From Hygrophila difformis (Eukaryota; Streptophyta; Magnoliopsida; Lamiales; Acanthaceae), in the NCBI GenBank assembly GCA_030278955.1, contig JAOANR010000011.1, positions 25,052,403 to 25,116,402 of the forward strand: a DNA stretch of 64,000 bases, read 5' to 3'. The notes beneath the pieces were generated by a model. That model did not search any database. It saw nothing but the letters and a program-made list of their open reading frames with translations, and had not been told where the DNA came from. The translations under genes were made by a program, and so were the position numbers. The stretch's first letter is position 1. Each line of letters starts with the position of its first letter. Positions 1 to 15,529 of the stretch are shown piece by piece.

Positions 1-130
1 AGAGGAAGTATAATATAAGGAAAATATAAGCACTCACCTAAAAATATTTTTTACATTAGACTACATAAAATTTTAACATGTACTACATTCTAGCTTTTTG
101 AAGGAGATTTTTCAGCCCTTCGTTTTGTAC

Positions 131-815
131 AGGCCGATACCAAGAAGATATCCGCAGTCTCTATTTTCTTTGAGACTATGCCATACAGATTGAATGAAAG
201 CACTGGATACATGATTAGGTATTCTCCTTTTTCACTTTTTGGTCATGACACTGCTCTTTAATGAGCTGTTTGTTTGTGGGAACTTGTCTAGAATGTAGTA
301 GCCAGAAGTTCTATTTCAGGTGCATTAATACTTTCTTTAATTATGCAACTGGAAAAGAGCGCCGTCCTGTTCAGGCCAAAATTAATTGTCTCTGGTGCAA
401 GTGCGTATGCTCGGCTGTATGACTATGCTCGCATCAGGAAGGTAAAGATGTGCACGCATGTGCTGTGTTACAGTGATCTGAAAACAGAAACCTGAATTGG
501 ATCCTTTGGCGAGTGTTACAGGTTTGTGACAAGCAAAAAACAAGCTTGCTTGCAGATATGGCGCATATTAGTGGATTAGTTGCAGGCGGTTCCATTGCAT
601 CGCCATTCGACTATGCAGACATTGTGACAACCACAACCCACAAGCAAAGAGGTCAGTTGTTTCCTCACATAGTCGTTTTACTACAAGTACTGGAAATTAA
701 GTTTCTGAAATGAGAATGTTTACTCCATTTCTTGAAGGTGCTGTATGCCTATGAAGATAAGATCAATGAAGCTGTCTTTCCAGGGCTCCAAGGCGTCCTG
801 CACAATCGGTGCGAG
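131..815 (+). pseudogene. Serine hydroxymethyltransferase pseudogene (partial, intron-bearing)
   Basis: SHMT is a PLP enzyme that interconverts serine and glycine; the wording here best fits the plant mitochondrial (photorespiratory) type. Four exon pieces can be read: about 133-216 ([20 protein letters not shown]), 341-440 ([20 protein letters not shown], donor GTAAAG), 522-645 ([18 protein letters not shown] ... [13 protein letters not shown]) and 738-812 (YEDKINEAVFPGLQG). The introns remain, so this is a genomic fragment and not a retrocopy. It is broken: the residues that should follow the PLP-lysine motif TTTTHK are lost (QRGQ in place of SLRGPRG), the next exon is missing its start, and GGPHNH has become GVLHNR. 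The N-terminal and C-terminal exons are absent. Family assignment is secure; the mitochondrial subtype is inferred from memory of plant sequences. Confidence 0.87.
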
Positions 816-1193
816 GGAAGGACTAAATAAAGTATCAGGGAAATTTTGGAGTTGTGGGTGAAGACTGGATGTTGGGGCTGCCACGGGGAGTGCGCCGAAG
901 AGCTTTGGCTAATTTGTACTTTGTGCGGTTTGTCCATCGACTCCCCTTGATGGATTTTGTTCTTTTCCTTCAATATACTTGTTCTTTTCGCTGCATTTGT
1001 CATGTGTGCATGCTAGATCTTAGGTTTTAGGCTTCATTAGTGTTAACTGTAATTTTTCACTCTGTCAATAATTAACTACCAAATTCCAGTTTTGCTTCTT
1101 AACCAATACTTCTGTCTTTGTCTGATTATCCTCTTGTTTTCGTATTCCTAACCAATAACCCTCAAATCCATTGACCTACAGGAGTTTCATACA

Positions 1194-1370
1194 GAAATTG
1201 GAAACGAATGATTGAAAACAAATCATTTATTTGAAATTAGATCATTATTACTCTATCCGTACAATAACCTTATCTTCTTAATTAGTAAACAAATTCTTGT
1301 TGTAGATAGAAATTCACGTACACTTACCTATAATTATAGGTAAGTGTATGTGAGTTCCTATCTACAACAA
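1194..1370. repeat. Inverted-repeat (MITE-like) element, left copy, with 74-bp hairpin
   Basis: Positions 1297-1332 and 1335-1370 form a near-perfect palindrome with 36-bp arms and about three mismatches, starting TTGTTGTAGATAG. The whole block 1194-1338 reappears in reverse complement at 6671-6826. The pair therefore forms roughly 150-bp inverted repeats around 5.3 kb of gene fragments. No clear target-site duplication was found by eye, so the transposon class is not assigned. Confidence 0.7.
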
Positions 1371-1567
1371 TTTGTTTCCAGAGGATTTACCAATAACATA
1401 TAACTTATTTATATTCCTGTACTTTTCATCACCACCGAGATTACCAGTATCATCCTTCATGCAAAATGAACTAACTAAGGTCAAAGACAGCAACAGAACA
1501 TATCTCTACGATCAATTCAAACCCATGAAAACAGTAATGCAAATGAACTATACCGACCCAACCTACA

Positions 1568-2591
1568 TTCTACTCTTTTTCTTTTTTTTCTTCTTCTTGC
1601 CCACCTTAAACAGTTGTTTAATTTCCTCATCCTCTTCCCCTTCTTCAGCCTGCAAATAACATGCACCAACAAATTTAACTAAGTTCCCAACCATCTAAGC
1701 TCTTTGAACAATTCAAATAAATTTAAAAGTCCCTGAATACATCAACATCTCTAATTTTCTTCTATGGAAACTAAGTATATAGAGCAACCAGTGGCAATCT
1801 GGTAAAGCACATATATTAGTAGCCTAGAAAATCACCACCCAGGAGATGTAGATTGCAATAAGAATATGATCAGTTTAGCAATCATGAAGTTTTTTCAAAT
1901 AAAAGAACAAGTGCACTTGTACAAACAAAAGGGGAAAGGAATGGCCACAGTGACCAGGTGAAGAGAACAATAATAAGAACATGAATGGCACAAGACATGA
2001 ATTTGGATAGTAGTTTCTAAATAAACTTGCAAATAATTGTATCATTGATGGATTAGATTATTATACATAGGCATATTTTCATATGTATGAAATTCATCTT
2101 TAAACCCACATAGACAAATCAAAAACAAACAAGATGCATGGTGATCAAAAATAAATTGGTTCCTTGACAAACTTACCATAATAAATAAAAAATAAAAAAA
2201 ATAAAAGAAGAAGAAGAAGAAGAAGAAGATAAATAAAATAAAAAGAATTAATTTAGGTAATCTTCATTACTAAAATATGAATGATAGCCACTACAGTACT
2301 TCCAATTGAAAGAAACATCTGGTTTGCAATGCAGTTATTTCAGATGGACCTAGACATTAATTAAAATTTAAAAGTAAAGGCCAAGAGCAAAACTATGGCA
2401 TCTCTAATATTGACTATTCATGGAAGTTGCTACAGCAAAATACATTTATCCACAATGTAACACATAATCCAAACCTGGGGAGCGCGACTTGGAGAATGTT
2501 CATTGTCGCTTCCATACTGATCAACAGGATCCACACCGGTATCATCGATAAAGTTGTCATCATCCACAGTCCTAATGCCTTCTTGATCATC
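1568..2591 (-). pseudogene. IWS1/SPN1-like transcription elongation factor, two-exon fragment
   Basis: IWS1 binds Spt6 and RNA polymerase II and, in plants, acts in brassinosteroid-responsive transcription. Only two exons of the acidic N-terminal part are present. Exon 2475-2591 has acceptor TATAG and reads DDQEGIRTVDDDNFIDDTG, ending SRAPQ at a GT donor. Exon about 1568-1649 has acceptor TTTGCAG and reads AEEGEEDEEIKQLFKVG followed by a lysine run. The two join in frame exactly as in plant IWS1. The conserved TFIIS N-terminal-like core that should follow is missing, so no working protein can be made. The assignment rests on recall of the family's N-terminal motif. Confidence 0.72.
2201..2230. 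repeat. AAG microsatellite
   Basis: A short pure run of AAG/GAA triplets sits in the intron-like DNA between IWS1 and LysRS fragments, within an A-rich stretch. Confidence 0.8.
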
Positions 2592-2599
2592 CTATAAAA

Positions 2600-6535
<3,936 letters not shown>

Positions 6536-6670
6536 AGATGCCTTATACATTGAAAGCAAATGTAAGGCTTACTTGACAACGTGACGTCAAAACTGCAGCA
6601 ATTTAGGTGAAATGTCCAACAATGTTTATTATCTGATATATGTGCAACTACTCATGGAGAAAGAAAAAAT

Positions 6671-6826
6671 AATTGTAGGTAAGTGTATGTGATTAGTTCC
6701 TATCTACAACAATTTATTTCCAGAGAATTTGTTTCCTAATTACAAGATAAAATTATTGTACGGATAGAGCAATAATGATTTAATATCAAATAAATGATTT
6801 GTTTTCAATCATATGTTTCCAATTTC
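6671..6826. repeat. Inverted-repeat (MITE-like) element, right copy
   Basis: This is the reverse complement of 1194-1338 with scattered changes; shared blocks include GGTAAGTGTATGTGA, CTATCTACAACAA and TTATTGTACGGATAGAG. It lacks the second hairpin arm seen on the left. Together the two copies bracket the IWS1 and LysRS fragments. Confidence 0.72.
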
Positions 6827-6834
6827 AATACTAA

Positions 6835-8940
6835 CTACTTGTCAATAAATTAGCTTATCAACACTTAAGGTACATACATTTGCTACTCGCATGCTTTCTT
6901 GGGAAAAGGCAGCAACAGAACATATAGGCCTGTGATGCATATTTAGACCATTTTGCGGTTTCAACAGGGTAGTAGTTAACATCAATAATCTTGTTAAAAT
7001 TTCTAGTACAATTGCCTTGAGGTGACAAACAGCAGGCGACAAACAACTGCCTATAGGCCTGGCACCATCAAAGAAAGGGCGCCCGTGAGGAAAATTTATA
7101 ATTGAATTGTGCATTAAATTTCTAGCGGGCTCCAGTAATTAAAAAATTCTGATTGAATTGTTCATTAAATTGGCGTATATATGCAGATTAAGCACAGGGT
7201 ACACATGTAAGTAATGGCACCAAAACAAAATCGTTACATGGAAATATCACCTTCACATCAGGAGGAATTATTTAAGTCTTTGAAGAAACTTTTTCCAAGC
7301 CAGCATGTTCCAAGAGCTATTCTCTTTTCTTGTCGCCAGTGATCTGAATTAGCAGCTATCAGCTATCAGGGCATAATTTGATCTACAAAGAAATTGTCAT
7401 CAAACTCTCACCACTATAATTCATACAAACAGGAAAATAAGTAAATCATATGAATAAGCTATTAGAATTCCCTTTTTTCTAACTGTCATCGCACAAAGAT
7501 AATCAAATAAAAGGAAAAGAGTAATGAGAGAAGCAAAGGAAAAGTAGCACATCAAGGTGAACACTTAAGATGCAATGCTATACTGTCCTTAATTAGTTCC
7601 AATAATAATAAAAATTAAATAAATAAATTTGTTATCTTGTTATCTCGATACCTCAAATATCTTATGTACGTAAATCAATCACAATGATATGGAGTAGAAA
7701 ATAATTAAAGTGCAAAAAGATAAGCTAAATAACCTCAATAGACAATGAATGATCTTACCGGATTCCTGTAATGGTAGATGTACTCTGACGCTAACACCAA
7801 AAATTCTAGAAATAACATTGTGTACTCCTGGAGTGCATTCCAGAAATAACATTCTTTCCAAAAAGAAAATGACATTATACATCCAAAAAGTTTGGCAACC
7901 GAAACAGTCAAGAAGAGTATGCAAGAAGAGCACAAAAGGGATTGAAAAATTAAAGAATAATCTGAAAATAAAGTTACCAGCTTTTGATATCATATTCTTC
8001 TCTCTTCTGTAGGAAACCCACATGTGTCGGTTGAAGGGAAGACTAAATTCTGAACTGAACATGGGAATGATATGCCAGTAGCATGTGAAACTTGTTTTCC
8101 AGGACATGCATGTGTTAGATGCCAGGTAAAAGACACACCATCTACAAATAAAATTACATTTTACCTACAAAACAAATAGTGATGGTCAAAAATAAATAAA
8201 TATGATATATGTTTCCACTTAAGTAATAGGGTGGCCTTGAACCTCATCATCTTCTCTCTAGAATATGCCACTGACTGTGTAGCTCGGACTCTTCCTGGGA
8301 CACGGCACAATTAGCTTGTCCTTTTGGAGCACAATCCAAAATGGCAAGTGTCCGCCACATATCCCCGCACCCGTGTCGGACACTCGTACCCGAGTCCGAG
8401 CAACATAGGCCACTGAACTTAGCATAAAGATGTTAAACACGAGGAATTTTCTGTAGAGGTTTGCTTGCTTTCACCATAGTGCTAGAACAAGAATTCTAAA
8501 ATAATAAATTGAGAAAGGAAAACAATCAGTTATCTCACAACAGACTAAACAGGTGACCAAGAAGAACAAAAAGTTTTGTTATGGTCTTTAGTACTGCAAA
8601 AAAGTTTTGGGGAAAAAAGAGTTATTTTTTAGCACAAACACAAACAACAAATTCATCTGGTTTAGAGATTTGGAATGGAGAAAAAAACCTTGTAAGTAAA
8701 TCAGCCTGTCCATTAAATATGATTTTTAGAGTGTGGGATAAAAGGCCAAAAGATGCTTACCAAGTCCTGGCCACCAAAACAGTGATGAGAACATCAGAAG
8801 AAGCTGAGCAGTGCAACACAAATGATAAGAAAACTTTGTTGTGCCCCAGAAAGTCCGATACTAAATCAAGTGTAACCTCTGCGAAAGGAGGAAAGGGAAA
8901 AAATAAGAGCCAAATGATGCAAGAAAGATAGGAAAATCAA
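6835..8940. other. No recognisable gene
   Basis: Several ORFs of 60-142 codons occur on both strands, but none carries a motif I recognise and they overlap one another, as chance frames in AT-rich DNA do. A GC-richer patch near 8330-8405 (GTGTCGGACACTCG) resembles a sequence common in plant repeats; its class is unknown. Confidence 0.5.
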
Positions 8941-8944
8941 AAAC

Positions 8945-9196
8945 ATTATTACTTGTAGCAGTATATGGATATCGCTGGCCCATGCTATCTTCAGCATCTA
9001 AAGTCAAGCGAACAGACACATCCTGCAAATTGTTTGAAATCACATAAACTAACTTCAGGAAGAATTTTATTCTTTTAATACACAATGAAGTAAGTAACAA
9101 ATGAACTACATTGCAGGAAGATTCCAGCATATTACATTTCAAGTGGCCTTCCGAATAAGCTGTGGCATCAAGGCTGGGCCTGCATTCCACAAAAGC
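8945..9196 (-). pseudogene. Unrecognised coding-like fragment (two possible exons)
   Basis: Two minus-strand stretches look like spliced coding sequence: about 9115-9196 (SGFAFVECRPSLDATAYSEG) and about 8955-9025 (QDVSVRLTLDAEDSMGQRYP), the latter preceded by a TTTGCAG-type acceptor. I do not recognise the family. It lies between the LysRS and ankyrin fragments in the same orientation, in keeping with a decayed gene piece. Chance is not excluded. Confidence 0.3.
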
Positions 9197-9949
9197 AAAA
9201 CCACTTCCAGATTGGATAATATTAGAGTTAATGCGTACACTTCCTCCATTCGTCTTTTAAAACCATTGTGCAGATCATGACTCGATTCCGGCATTTCAGA
9301 AAATTCAATGTTATTGACAAAATGAAATCAAACAGCACTGTGATTGTTGTAGTCCATGTTGGGGATCAAATTAAACTAAAGAAACTGACCACATGAACAA
9401 TAGAACACCATATCACACCAATGACTTGAAAAACACCACAATCTATTTTATTTAAACAGGCATGACTTGAAAAACCCCATATTCAATTTTATTTAAACAA
9501 AGCTTAACAGGCTTCAAAGTTATCAAGTTTGAAATTTACTTAGAACATTGGAAGACTAAAATATTTTCAAATAAACAAAAATAAGCAACACGAGAATGTG
9601 ACAAAATAATGTTCAAATCAAGGTAAGTAGCATCATTATCATCATCATCATACAAATCAAAAGTATTCTTTGATGAATGTCCTAGCAGGGCCCAACTTCA
9701 GAAGAAAGAAGACTACTGAAAATCTTGAAGCATGCCTTCCAGTATATCATGCTCCAAATGAAACAATGGATTACCATAGTTAACCACTTATGCCAGTCCT
9801 AACACTTTCAAATTAGTTATGGAAAGATAAGGATGATCTCTTTAGAACTTTTCACAAATGTAACTAAAAAAAAAAAAAATAAAGAAATTGTTATAACGGA
9901 AAATAATAATACATAACAGGAAAACAATAAAATGAAGAAACCAAAGCAA

Positions 9950-10097
9950 CCAAACCTTCTGCAGTCTTAAAATTCACGTCGAGTTTCATTATCTTGATCA
10001 AGTACTTGCAAATATGAGTTCTTCCTGCCATAGCTGAAAAATGCAATGTTGTCCACCCATCCTCGTCTTTGACCGTCGCAGCCCCCAAATTAAACAA
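9950..10097 (-). pseudogene. Ankyrin-repeat fragment
   Basis: The minus strand reads DEDGWTTLHFSAMAGRTHIC followed by KYLIKIMKLDVNFKTAEG. This is one full ankyrin unit (DGWTxLHxxAxxGRxxICKYLI) and the start of the next. Only one exon is present. The parent cannot be told from one repeat; plant ankyrin proteins are many. It is flanked by intron-like DNA and other gene fragments, so a relic is more likely than a live gene. Confidence 0.65.
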
Positions 10098-10099
10098 AA

Positions 10100-11207
10100 A
10101 GGCATGCGATCGAACACTTCTTATGATTAAGAGATGAAAACTTCATCGATTCTCATGAGTTTTTCGATCACTCGAAACTCAATCCAATCTATTAAACAAA
10201 TAAATAAAGGATATTTTCTTATTAAAAAAATTTGAATTCAAAACAGGGTAAAGAAAAAATACATTCGAAGTAGACTTAAGCCTACATAGGTGTGCCACTG
10301 ACAAAAGGTTCCAAGCCCAAGGTCAGACTAAATGCAATTTTCTTATCAATTTTTTAACTACTTGCCAATATCAATTTTTAGCTAGTTATAATCTCATTAA
10401 TAGAAAGGCATTGGAACACATTGACATACAAACAACAAAAAGTCACGTACATAACAATCTGTTCTCATGCTATTCAAAACTTGTAGTCTTTTATTAGTAC
10501 AAAACTAAACAGCTAGTATTCTAGAAGAGTAATATGTCCGCAATCAATGCATTCAAGTGCGGTTCAAATTAAACAATTGATTCTTATTGAATGTTTATAG
10601 AGGTAGAGCTTCATTCCTACAAATAAATACTATCAATTCTTAGTCGACAAGCATCCAAAATGAAGGAAAGCAGCACCAACACAGATAGAGGTAAAGTGAC
10701 ACATTTTCTATTAGTGATTTTAAGAAAATGAAATCATCTCTGTGATAATTAATACACACAAAAAAATAAAAACCATCTCAGTAGTCAGGTTTCATGCCTT
10801 TTTGATACAAAACAGATCGTAATCGCCAGATCGTTTAGGAAATTACAACGACGCAAAAGTGGAAATTGTACCTGGAATTCGTCTCAAACAACCAGAACCC
10901 TCGGCCAACAACCTGATTCAAAGCCCATTCACATACACCCATTACTTAGACAAATATCCTTTTCAGGAAATAAAGATAAATTTGGAACTTGAGTCTTAAA
11001 TTTAAATTTATCAAGGAAAAGAAATATTTGAGATCATCTCTTAAGTCTTAATTTTGAACCATGTTTTGCTCATGAATTCTAAACAGTTATGCAACTATGG
11101 AAGTGCTTTTTTGTCATTAAATGCCTTCATCTATCAGGAATTAACACTTGAACAAAATTATTCCATAATTTCGTAATTGTATGGACAAACATGAAAGGGC
11201 AAAGAAA
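10100..11207. other. No recognisable gene
   Basis: AT-rich DNA without recognised coding or repeat structure on either strand. Confidence 0.5.
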
Positions 11208-11209
11208 GT

Positions 11210-13822
11210 ACCTTCTGGTATGCAGGAGAGAGCTTGAGCTGTTCTTGGAGCCAGTTATATACAAAAGCATCCTCTTCTAATCTCTTTTGTTCTAACTCTA
11301 GCTTATATATCTATATATTCACAAAGAAAACTAATGTCATAATTTCAAATGACATTGAAATTGCAAAAATAAGTTAATTTTATGGCATTTAGCAGAACCT
11401 GTTGGCGTAAGCGATCAAATGAAGACCTGTCTGCCTTAAAGAGTATGGCCTTGGTAATTGTGAATCTCCGTTTGATGACTTCGGACCTGTTTGCCATATT
11501 ATTAAGGTTATTAAAAGGGAAACCTTATTTGTGTTATAAATGAGTAATTCCAGCTTGAAATCAGATCCCAAAAAATTCCATTATTCAAAAGGTATCTGAG
11601 TCTTAGATAAATGAAAGAATAAATGTAGGGTCTCTGAACTGATTCGAAATTTATCAACAGAAATGAAACAAACACCTGGAAGTCAGATATAATATAGCAC
11701 GTAATGTGTTTTATTTTTGTTTTTAGCTCTTGGAATATGAGTGTTGGGAGACAAAATTATGGCAATTGAAGTAGAGTAACATCAGGGCAATGACGGAATG
11801 TAGGTTTTCAGTGGTAATTACGGCCTAGAGTTGTGGTCTAAAGGGTTATAACTTGAACCTTCTCTATGTATGTCTTGTTTCATTCGCCCTAGAGTGTGTA
11901 CTGTGTCATGGCCAAGTCCCACAGGGAGCACCATTGAGGAACAAGGTAGAGAGTATTGGGGAGTGTAAAACAAGGTTACGAGAGCTTGTATTGTAGTCTT
12001 CTAAAATCCAAATGAGTACTCTTAGCATTATCCCGAGAACATAGGCACTTTTAGCATCATAATAGTTGTTGCTATTTTAGTTCAATTCTAAAATAATATC
12101 TACAGTGATTCGCTTCTAATATTTTCGTCCGGATTCAACAAAAAGAAGACTGACATTTTCAAGTTATGTCGAAAAGATTTAAATTACAATTTAAGACCAA
12201 GAAGATTTGCCAATGCTGACTGAGCTGTTCTTTTAAATCTATCGGCCTTGTTACCTAGTCCTTGATTTACCAGGGAAGAAAGTCACAACAAAATATAGAA
12301 CAGTAGGATCTTGTGACAGATGTTACATGCCATAAAATGTAAATTAAGTATCACAGGATGCACTAACAATTTAACATCAAAGCACATATAACAACAGACA
12401 AGTGCATCAGGTATCAAACCATTGATTTTTGTGTTAATTGAAATACAAGATTGGAATACGTACTTGTTTTGCAGCTCATTCCTTGCCTCTACCAAGCAAT
12501 TGACAAATTGTCCAATCTGTCATGTATGTAAAAGAAATAGTACTAAATTAGGTTTTAGTATGAACTTTCAACAAAGAAGCAAAAAATCTTGAAAATCGTG
12601 AATTGGTGTAAAATATGATATTGGTAGTCAATTTCCAAAAATATGATTTCTTTTGTCTGATATAACTTTTGCAGGTTTCAATTAACCCAGTCAGAAGTTA
12701 AAAAACATCTGAGCCCAAGAAAGATTCAAAGCAGCATGCAAATTTATGAACAAAAAAATAAAACGAAATGCATTTCTGGACTTCCCCAAGCAAAAGATTT
12801 ACATGCCTCTATAAAACATTCAACAGTGCTCATAAATATTTAATGTAACTGTACAAGTTTCATCAATCCGAACGAGTTATACAGCACAATGGAAGTTTGC
12901 AGGCAAACTTTTCTTCTACCGTTCATTTTCGTCTAGTCCAACCATAGGACACGCTGAAAAAGGGGGAAACCTAATTTAACTCATGTAATTTCCCAATACA
13001 CTGTTTGGAAGCCAATTATTACCAAATGAATGACCACAACACAACAGTTCTTTTATTGAGGCATTTGATGTCAGCTTGCCTTGGCAACACCATGGGCTAA
13101 GAAAGGCTAATAAGCTCCATATGAAAAAGTATAAATTCCACCATCGAAACAATCAGCAAACGCTATTAAACACCACAAGCAAAAGAAATTCCAGAGACCG
13201 ACTGCTTCAGAGAAGCATTTCTTGACCAGTCATTATCATCATGCAGTTCTTGTTCAGATTTAAGTGCACAAAATTTCTCTCATTTATTTCGAGGAATCAC
13301 GGTCCTTCTAATGTAAACAGAGGAGTCTCTGCATTCTACCCATCATCATGAGACATCTAGAGTACGCATGATCAAATCATCTTAACCATGTTTCTCTTAT
13401 TTTCTCCTCCATTGGGGATACACACCACTTTCCATATAATGATCCATTATTTTATGTACAGTATGTAAGCACACCCATCATCCATCTTCACAATCTCATT
13501 TAAATTAACCCTATTTTCAGTTTACATTAATAATTAATAGCTACCATTCAGCTCCAAATTCCGCTATTCTCTTTAACAATGTCCTCAACTTTTTCACCAC
13601 ATTTTAAACTCATAAAATGGAAGGTTCGTCTTCCCCAACAAATTAAAGTTAGAGCATAAGAAAATTGGATATAAATGGCCCTAGAATGCTCACAATTGAA
13701 CGTACTTCCAATTAAAGGAAAAACGAAAGGAAACAAGAACCACAAACCTGAGCAAGAGTCAATCCTTTTGATCCATGGGACTTGACAAGCTGTACTGCTG
13801 CTTTATCTTCCTCTGAGTAGCA
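11210..13822 (-). pseudogene. Conserved plant coiled-coil protein of unknown function, four exons
   Basis: Four minus-strand exons with good splice sites join in compatible phases: 13748-13822 (YSEEDKAAVQLVKSHGSKGL, ends TLAQ), 12464-12516 (IGQFVNCLVEARNELQN), about 11398-11486 (SEVIKRRFTITKAILFKADR) and about 11210-11312 (LEQKRLEEDAFVYNWLQEQL). The charged, leucine-spaced C-terminal part suggests a coiled coil. No stop is seen in the four pieces, so this stretch may be less decayed than its neighbours, but no start or end exon was found. The first exon shown lies just downstream of an ARF first exon in the same orientation; whether they were ever one transcript is unknown. I do not know the function. 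Confidence 0.5.
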
Positions 13823-13997
13823 CTACAAGATTTAGTAAAAGGATACATTCGAACCATCATAAATAAACCCCATAAAACTATAAAGCAATAATAATTTATC
13901 AATTTTTAGGGATTTTCAAAGTCCAATCCCAACTTTCTAAACAAGGATCTGAACTTCCAACACCCTCAACTGAAAGAATTTCTAAATCAAAACATAC

Positions 13998-14129
13998 TTG
14001 CTCCATGTGACCTCGTGGGAAATAGTAGACTCTTTCCCCAACCTTGGGAACATCCACCAAAGACCCTGCACAAGCCCTCCATAACTCTTCATACATTTCA
14101 TCTTTCCCTCCACCCCCTAAAATTGCCAA
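13998..14129 (-). pseudogene. Auxin response factor first-exon fragment
   Basis: ARFs are transcription factors that bind auxin response elements through a B3 domain. The exon starts at an ATG at 14129 and reads [20 protein letters not shown] followed by [12 protein letters not shown]. That is the conserved segment before the B3 domain, ending at the GTATGT donor where plant ARF first exons of the ARF1/2/9 type end. The B3 domain, middle region and PB1 domain are not found downstream; the next exons belong to an unrelated protein. It is therefore an exon fragment. Confidence 0.8.
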
Positions 14130-14130
14130 A

Positions 14131-14560
14131 AGTTAAACAGGAAACTCCAAATCAACCTCCAAAAACAAAAGAAACACAAATTTCTACGGAAGAAATTGGT
14201 AGGCTTACGAAGACAAGCCCCTCGGGGTTGTCTATAAACCATTGCTAGCAATGGGCTTGTCCATTTCGGTTGTTAGCAATGTTTTCTCTGCAGAAATTGT
14301 TAGGTCGTTGTTAGGCTCACGAAGAAAAAGTTCGAATCCATAAAAGCTATAGCAAAATGAAACCGAATCGACCAAAAAAAAAAACATGACAAGGAAACGA
14401 CCCAGCTCCCCGAAAAACTCAACCGAAGAAAAATTTGACAAAACTTAGCTCCAAACCAGACGAAGAAATCAAAGCCCTAGACCCACCCCTGTGTAACTAC
14501 ATGAAAAATATGACCAGGCTTCTATTTATTTGATGACAGGTAACCTTGAATAATGAAACT
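14131..14560. other. No recognisable gene (ARF upstream-like DNA)
   Basis: Contains short open frames on both strands but no motif. It could be former 5' flank of the ARF fragment. Confidence 0.4.
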
Positions 14561-14601
14561 GAGGCAACTGCATCAAGTGTCACTGTCATCAAATAAGAGT
14601 T

Positions 14602-15370
14602 GGGGAATTGTGTGTTGAAAAAGTCTATATTGTCTTGGAGCCATTTTCAAAAGCCACTCAAGTCTTATCTGGAAGTGATTATCCAACCATAACTTACTCC
14701 TTTCTCAAGTGTTCAAAATAAAAAAGATGTTGGATGCTCAAATAAAAAATGATGATGTGTTTGTCAAAGAAATGGTGACAAAAGCTAAAGTTTGATAAAT
14801 ATTGGGGTGAATGCAATCTGTTGATGGAAATTGCTTCAGTATTAGGTCCCAGACGAAAAATGAAATGGCTGAAATTCGCATTTTCGACTATGCTTTTGCC
14901 TTTGGAAGCATCTAGACGTTTGGAATTGGTTCACTCCTTGCTTCTGACCTTTACAAGGAGTATGCTGTTATTAGTGCTAATTCTGAATCTATATCAACCG
15001 CTGCATCATCTACTCATAGTACAAAGAAGCAACCATCTGAGGATTGGGGTGATTTTGATGACTTTAATGAAGAAGATTCAATTTCTCAAAATCATTCGGA
15101 ATTGATTGACTATTTGAGCAAACCTTTACAGCCTCATGGATCAGGATCAGATGGACTTGAGTTTGATTGTTTGGCTTGGTGGAAGTTAAATCGGAGGGCA
15201 TATCCAATTTTATCTCAAATGGCAGCTGATATTTTAGCTATTCCTATCACCACAGTAGCACTAGAGTGATTGATATCGATCCACGCTTAAATGTGAAACA
15301 GTTCAAATGCTAATATACGGAAGTGATTGGTATAAGAAAAAATATGGGATTAAAAAGAAGGAAAAGGTAG
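14602..15370 (+). pseudogene. hAT-superfamily transposase (RICESLEEPER-like) C-terminal pseudogene
   Basis: hAT transposases cut and paste DNA through an RNase-H-like core and a C-terminal dimerisation domain. Broken frames carry, in order, YIVLEPFSKATQVLSGSDYP, KYWGECNLLMEIASVLGPRR (usual form ASVLDPRxKM, so the aspartate is changed), a long linker rich in Ser/Asp, and the dimerisation domain CLAWWKLNRRAYPILSQMAA followed by DILAIPITTVA. The hallmark SESAFS block after it is deleted; RVID-, LNV- and DWYKKKYGIKKK-like pieces follow in shifted frames. There are several stops, and the N-terminal BED finger and catalytic core are absent. Confidence 0.88.
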
Positions 15371-15529
15371 ATATTTTTTATTATTTGCATTCTTCTTCTT
15401 TTTATGTTACATATATAGTTAATATAAAATTTAAGATTTATTAAGATTTTGCTTTGTTTTAATTGGGTTTTTTCATTATAGAAATTAGTCGGTCCAAATG
15501 AATTTGAGTTTCCACCTCCTTGATGCACA

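Noticed and set aside
513..713. SHMT as a functional gene
   Set aside because: Catalytic-lysine surroundings, several exons and the C-terminus are missing, and GGPHNH is mutated.
7679..8107. 142-codon ORF on the minus strand
   Set aside because: Low-complexity, Phe/Leu-rich with no motif, overlapped by another ORF on the opposite strand; looks like chance in AT-rich DNA.
8330..8410. GTGTCGGACACTCG-rich patch as a defined transposon end
   Set aside because: It resembles sequence seen in plant repeats, but no partner terminus or duplication could be identified.
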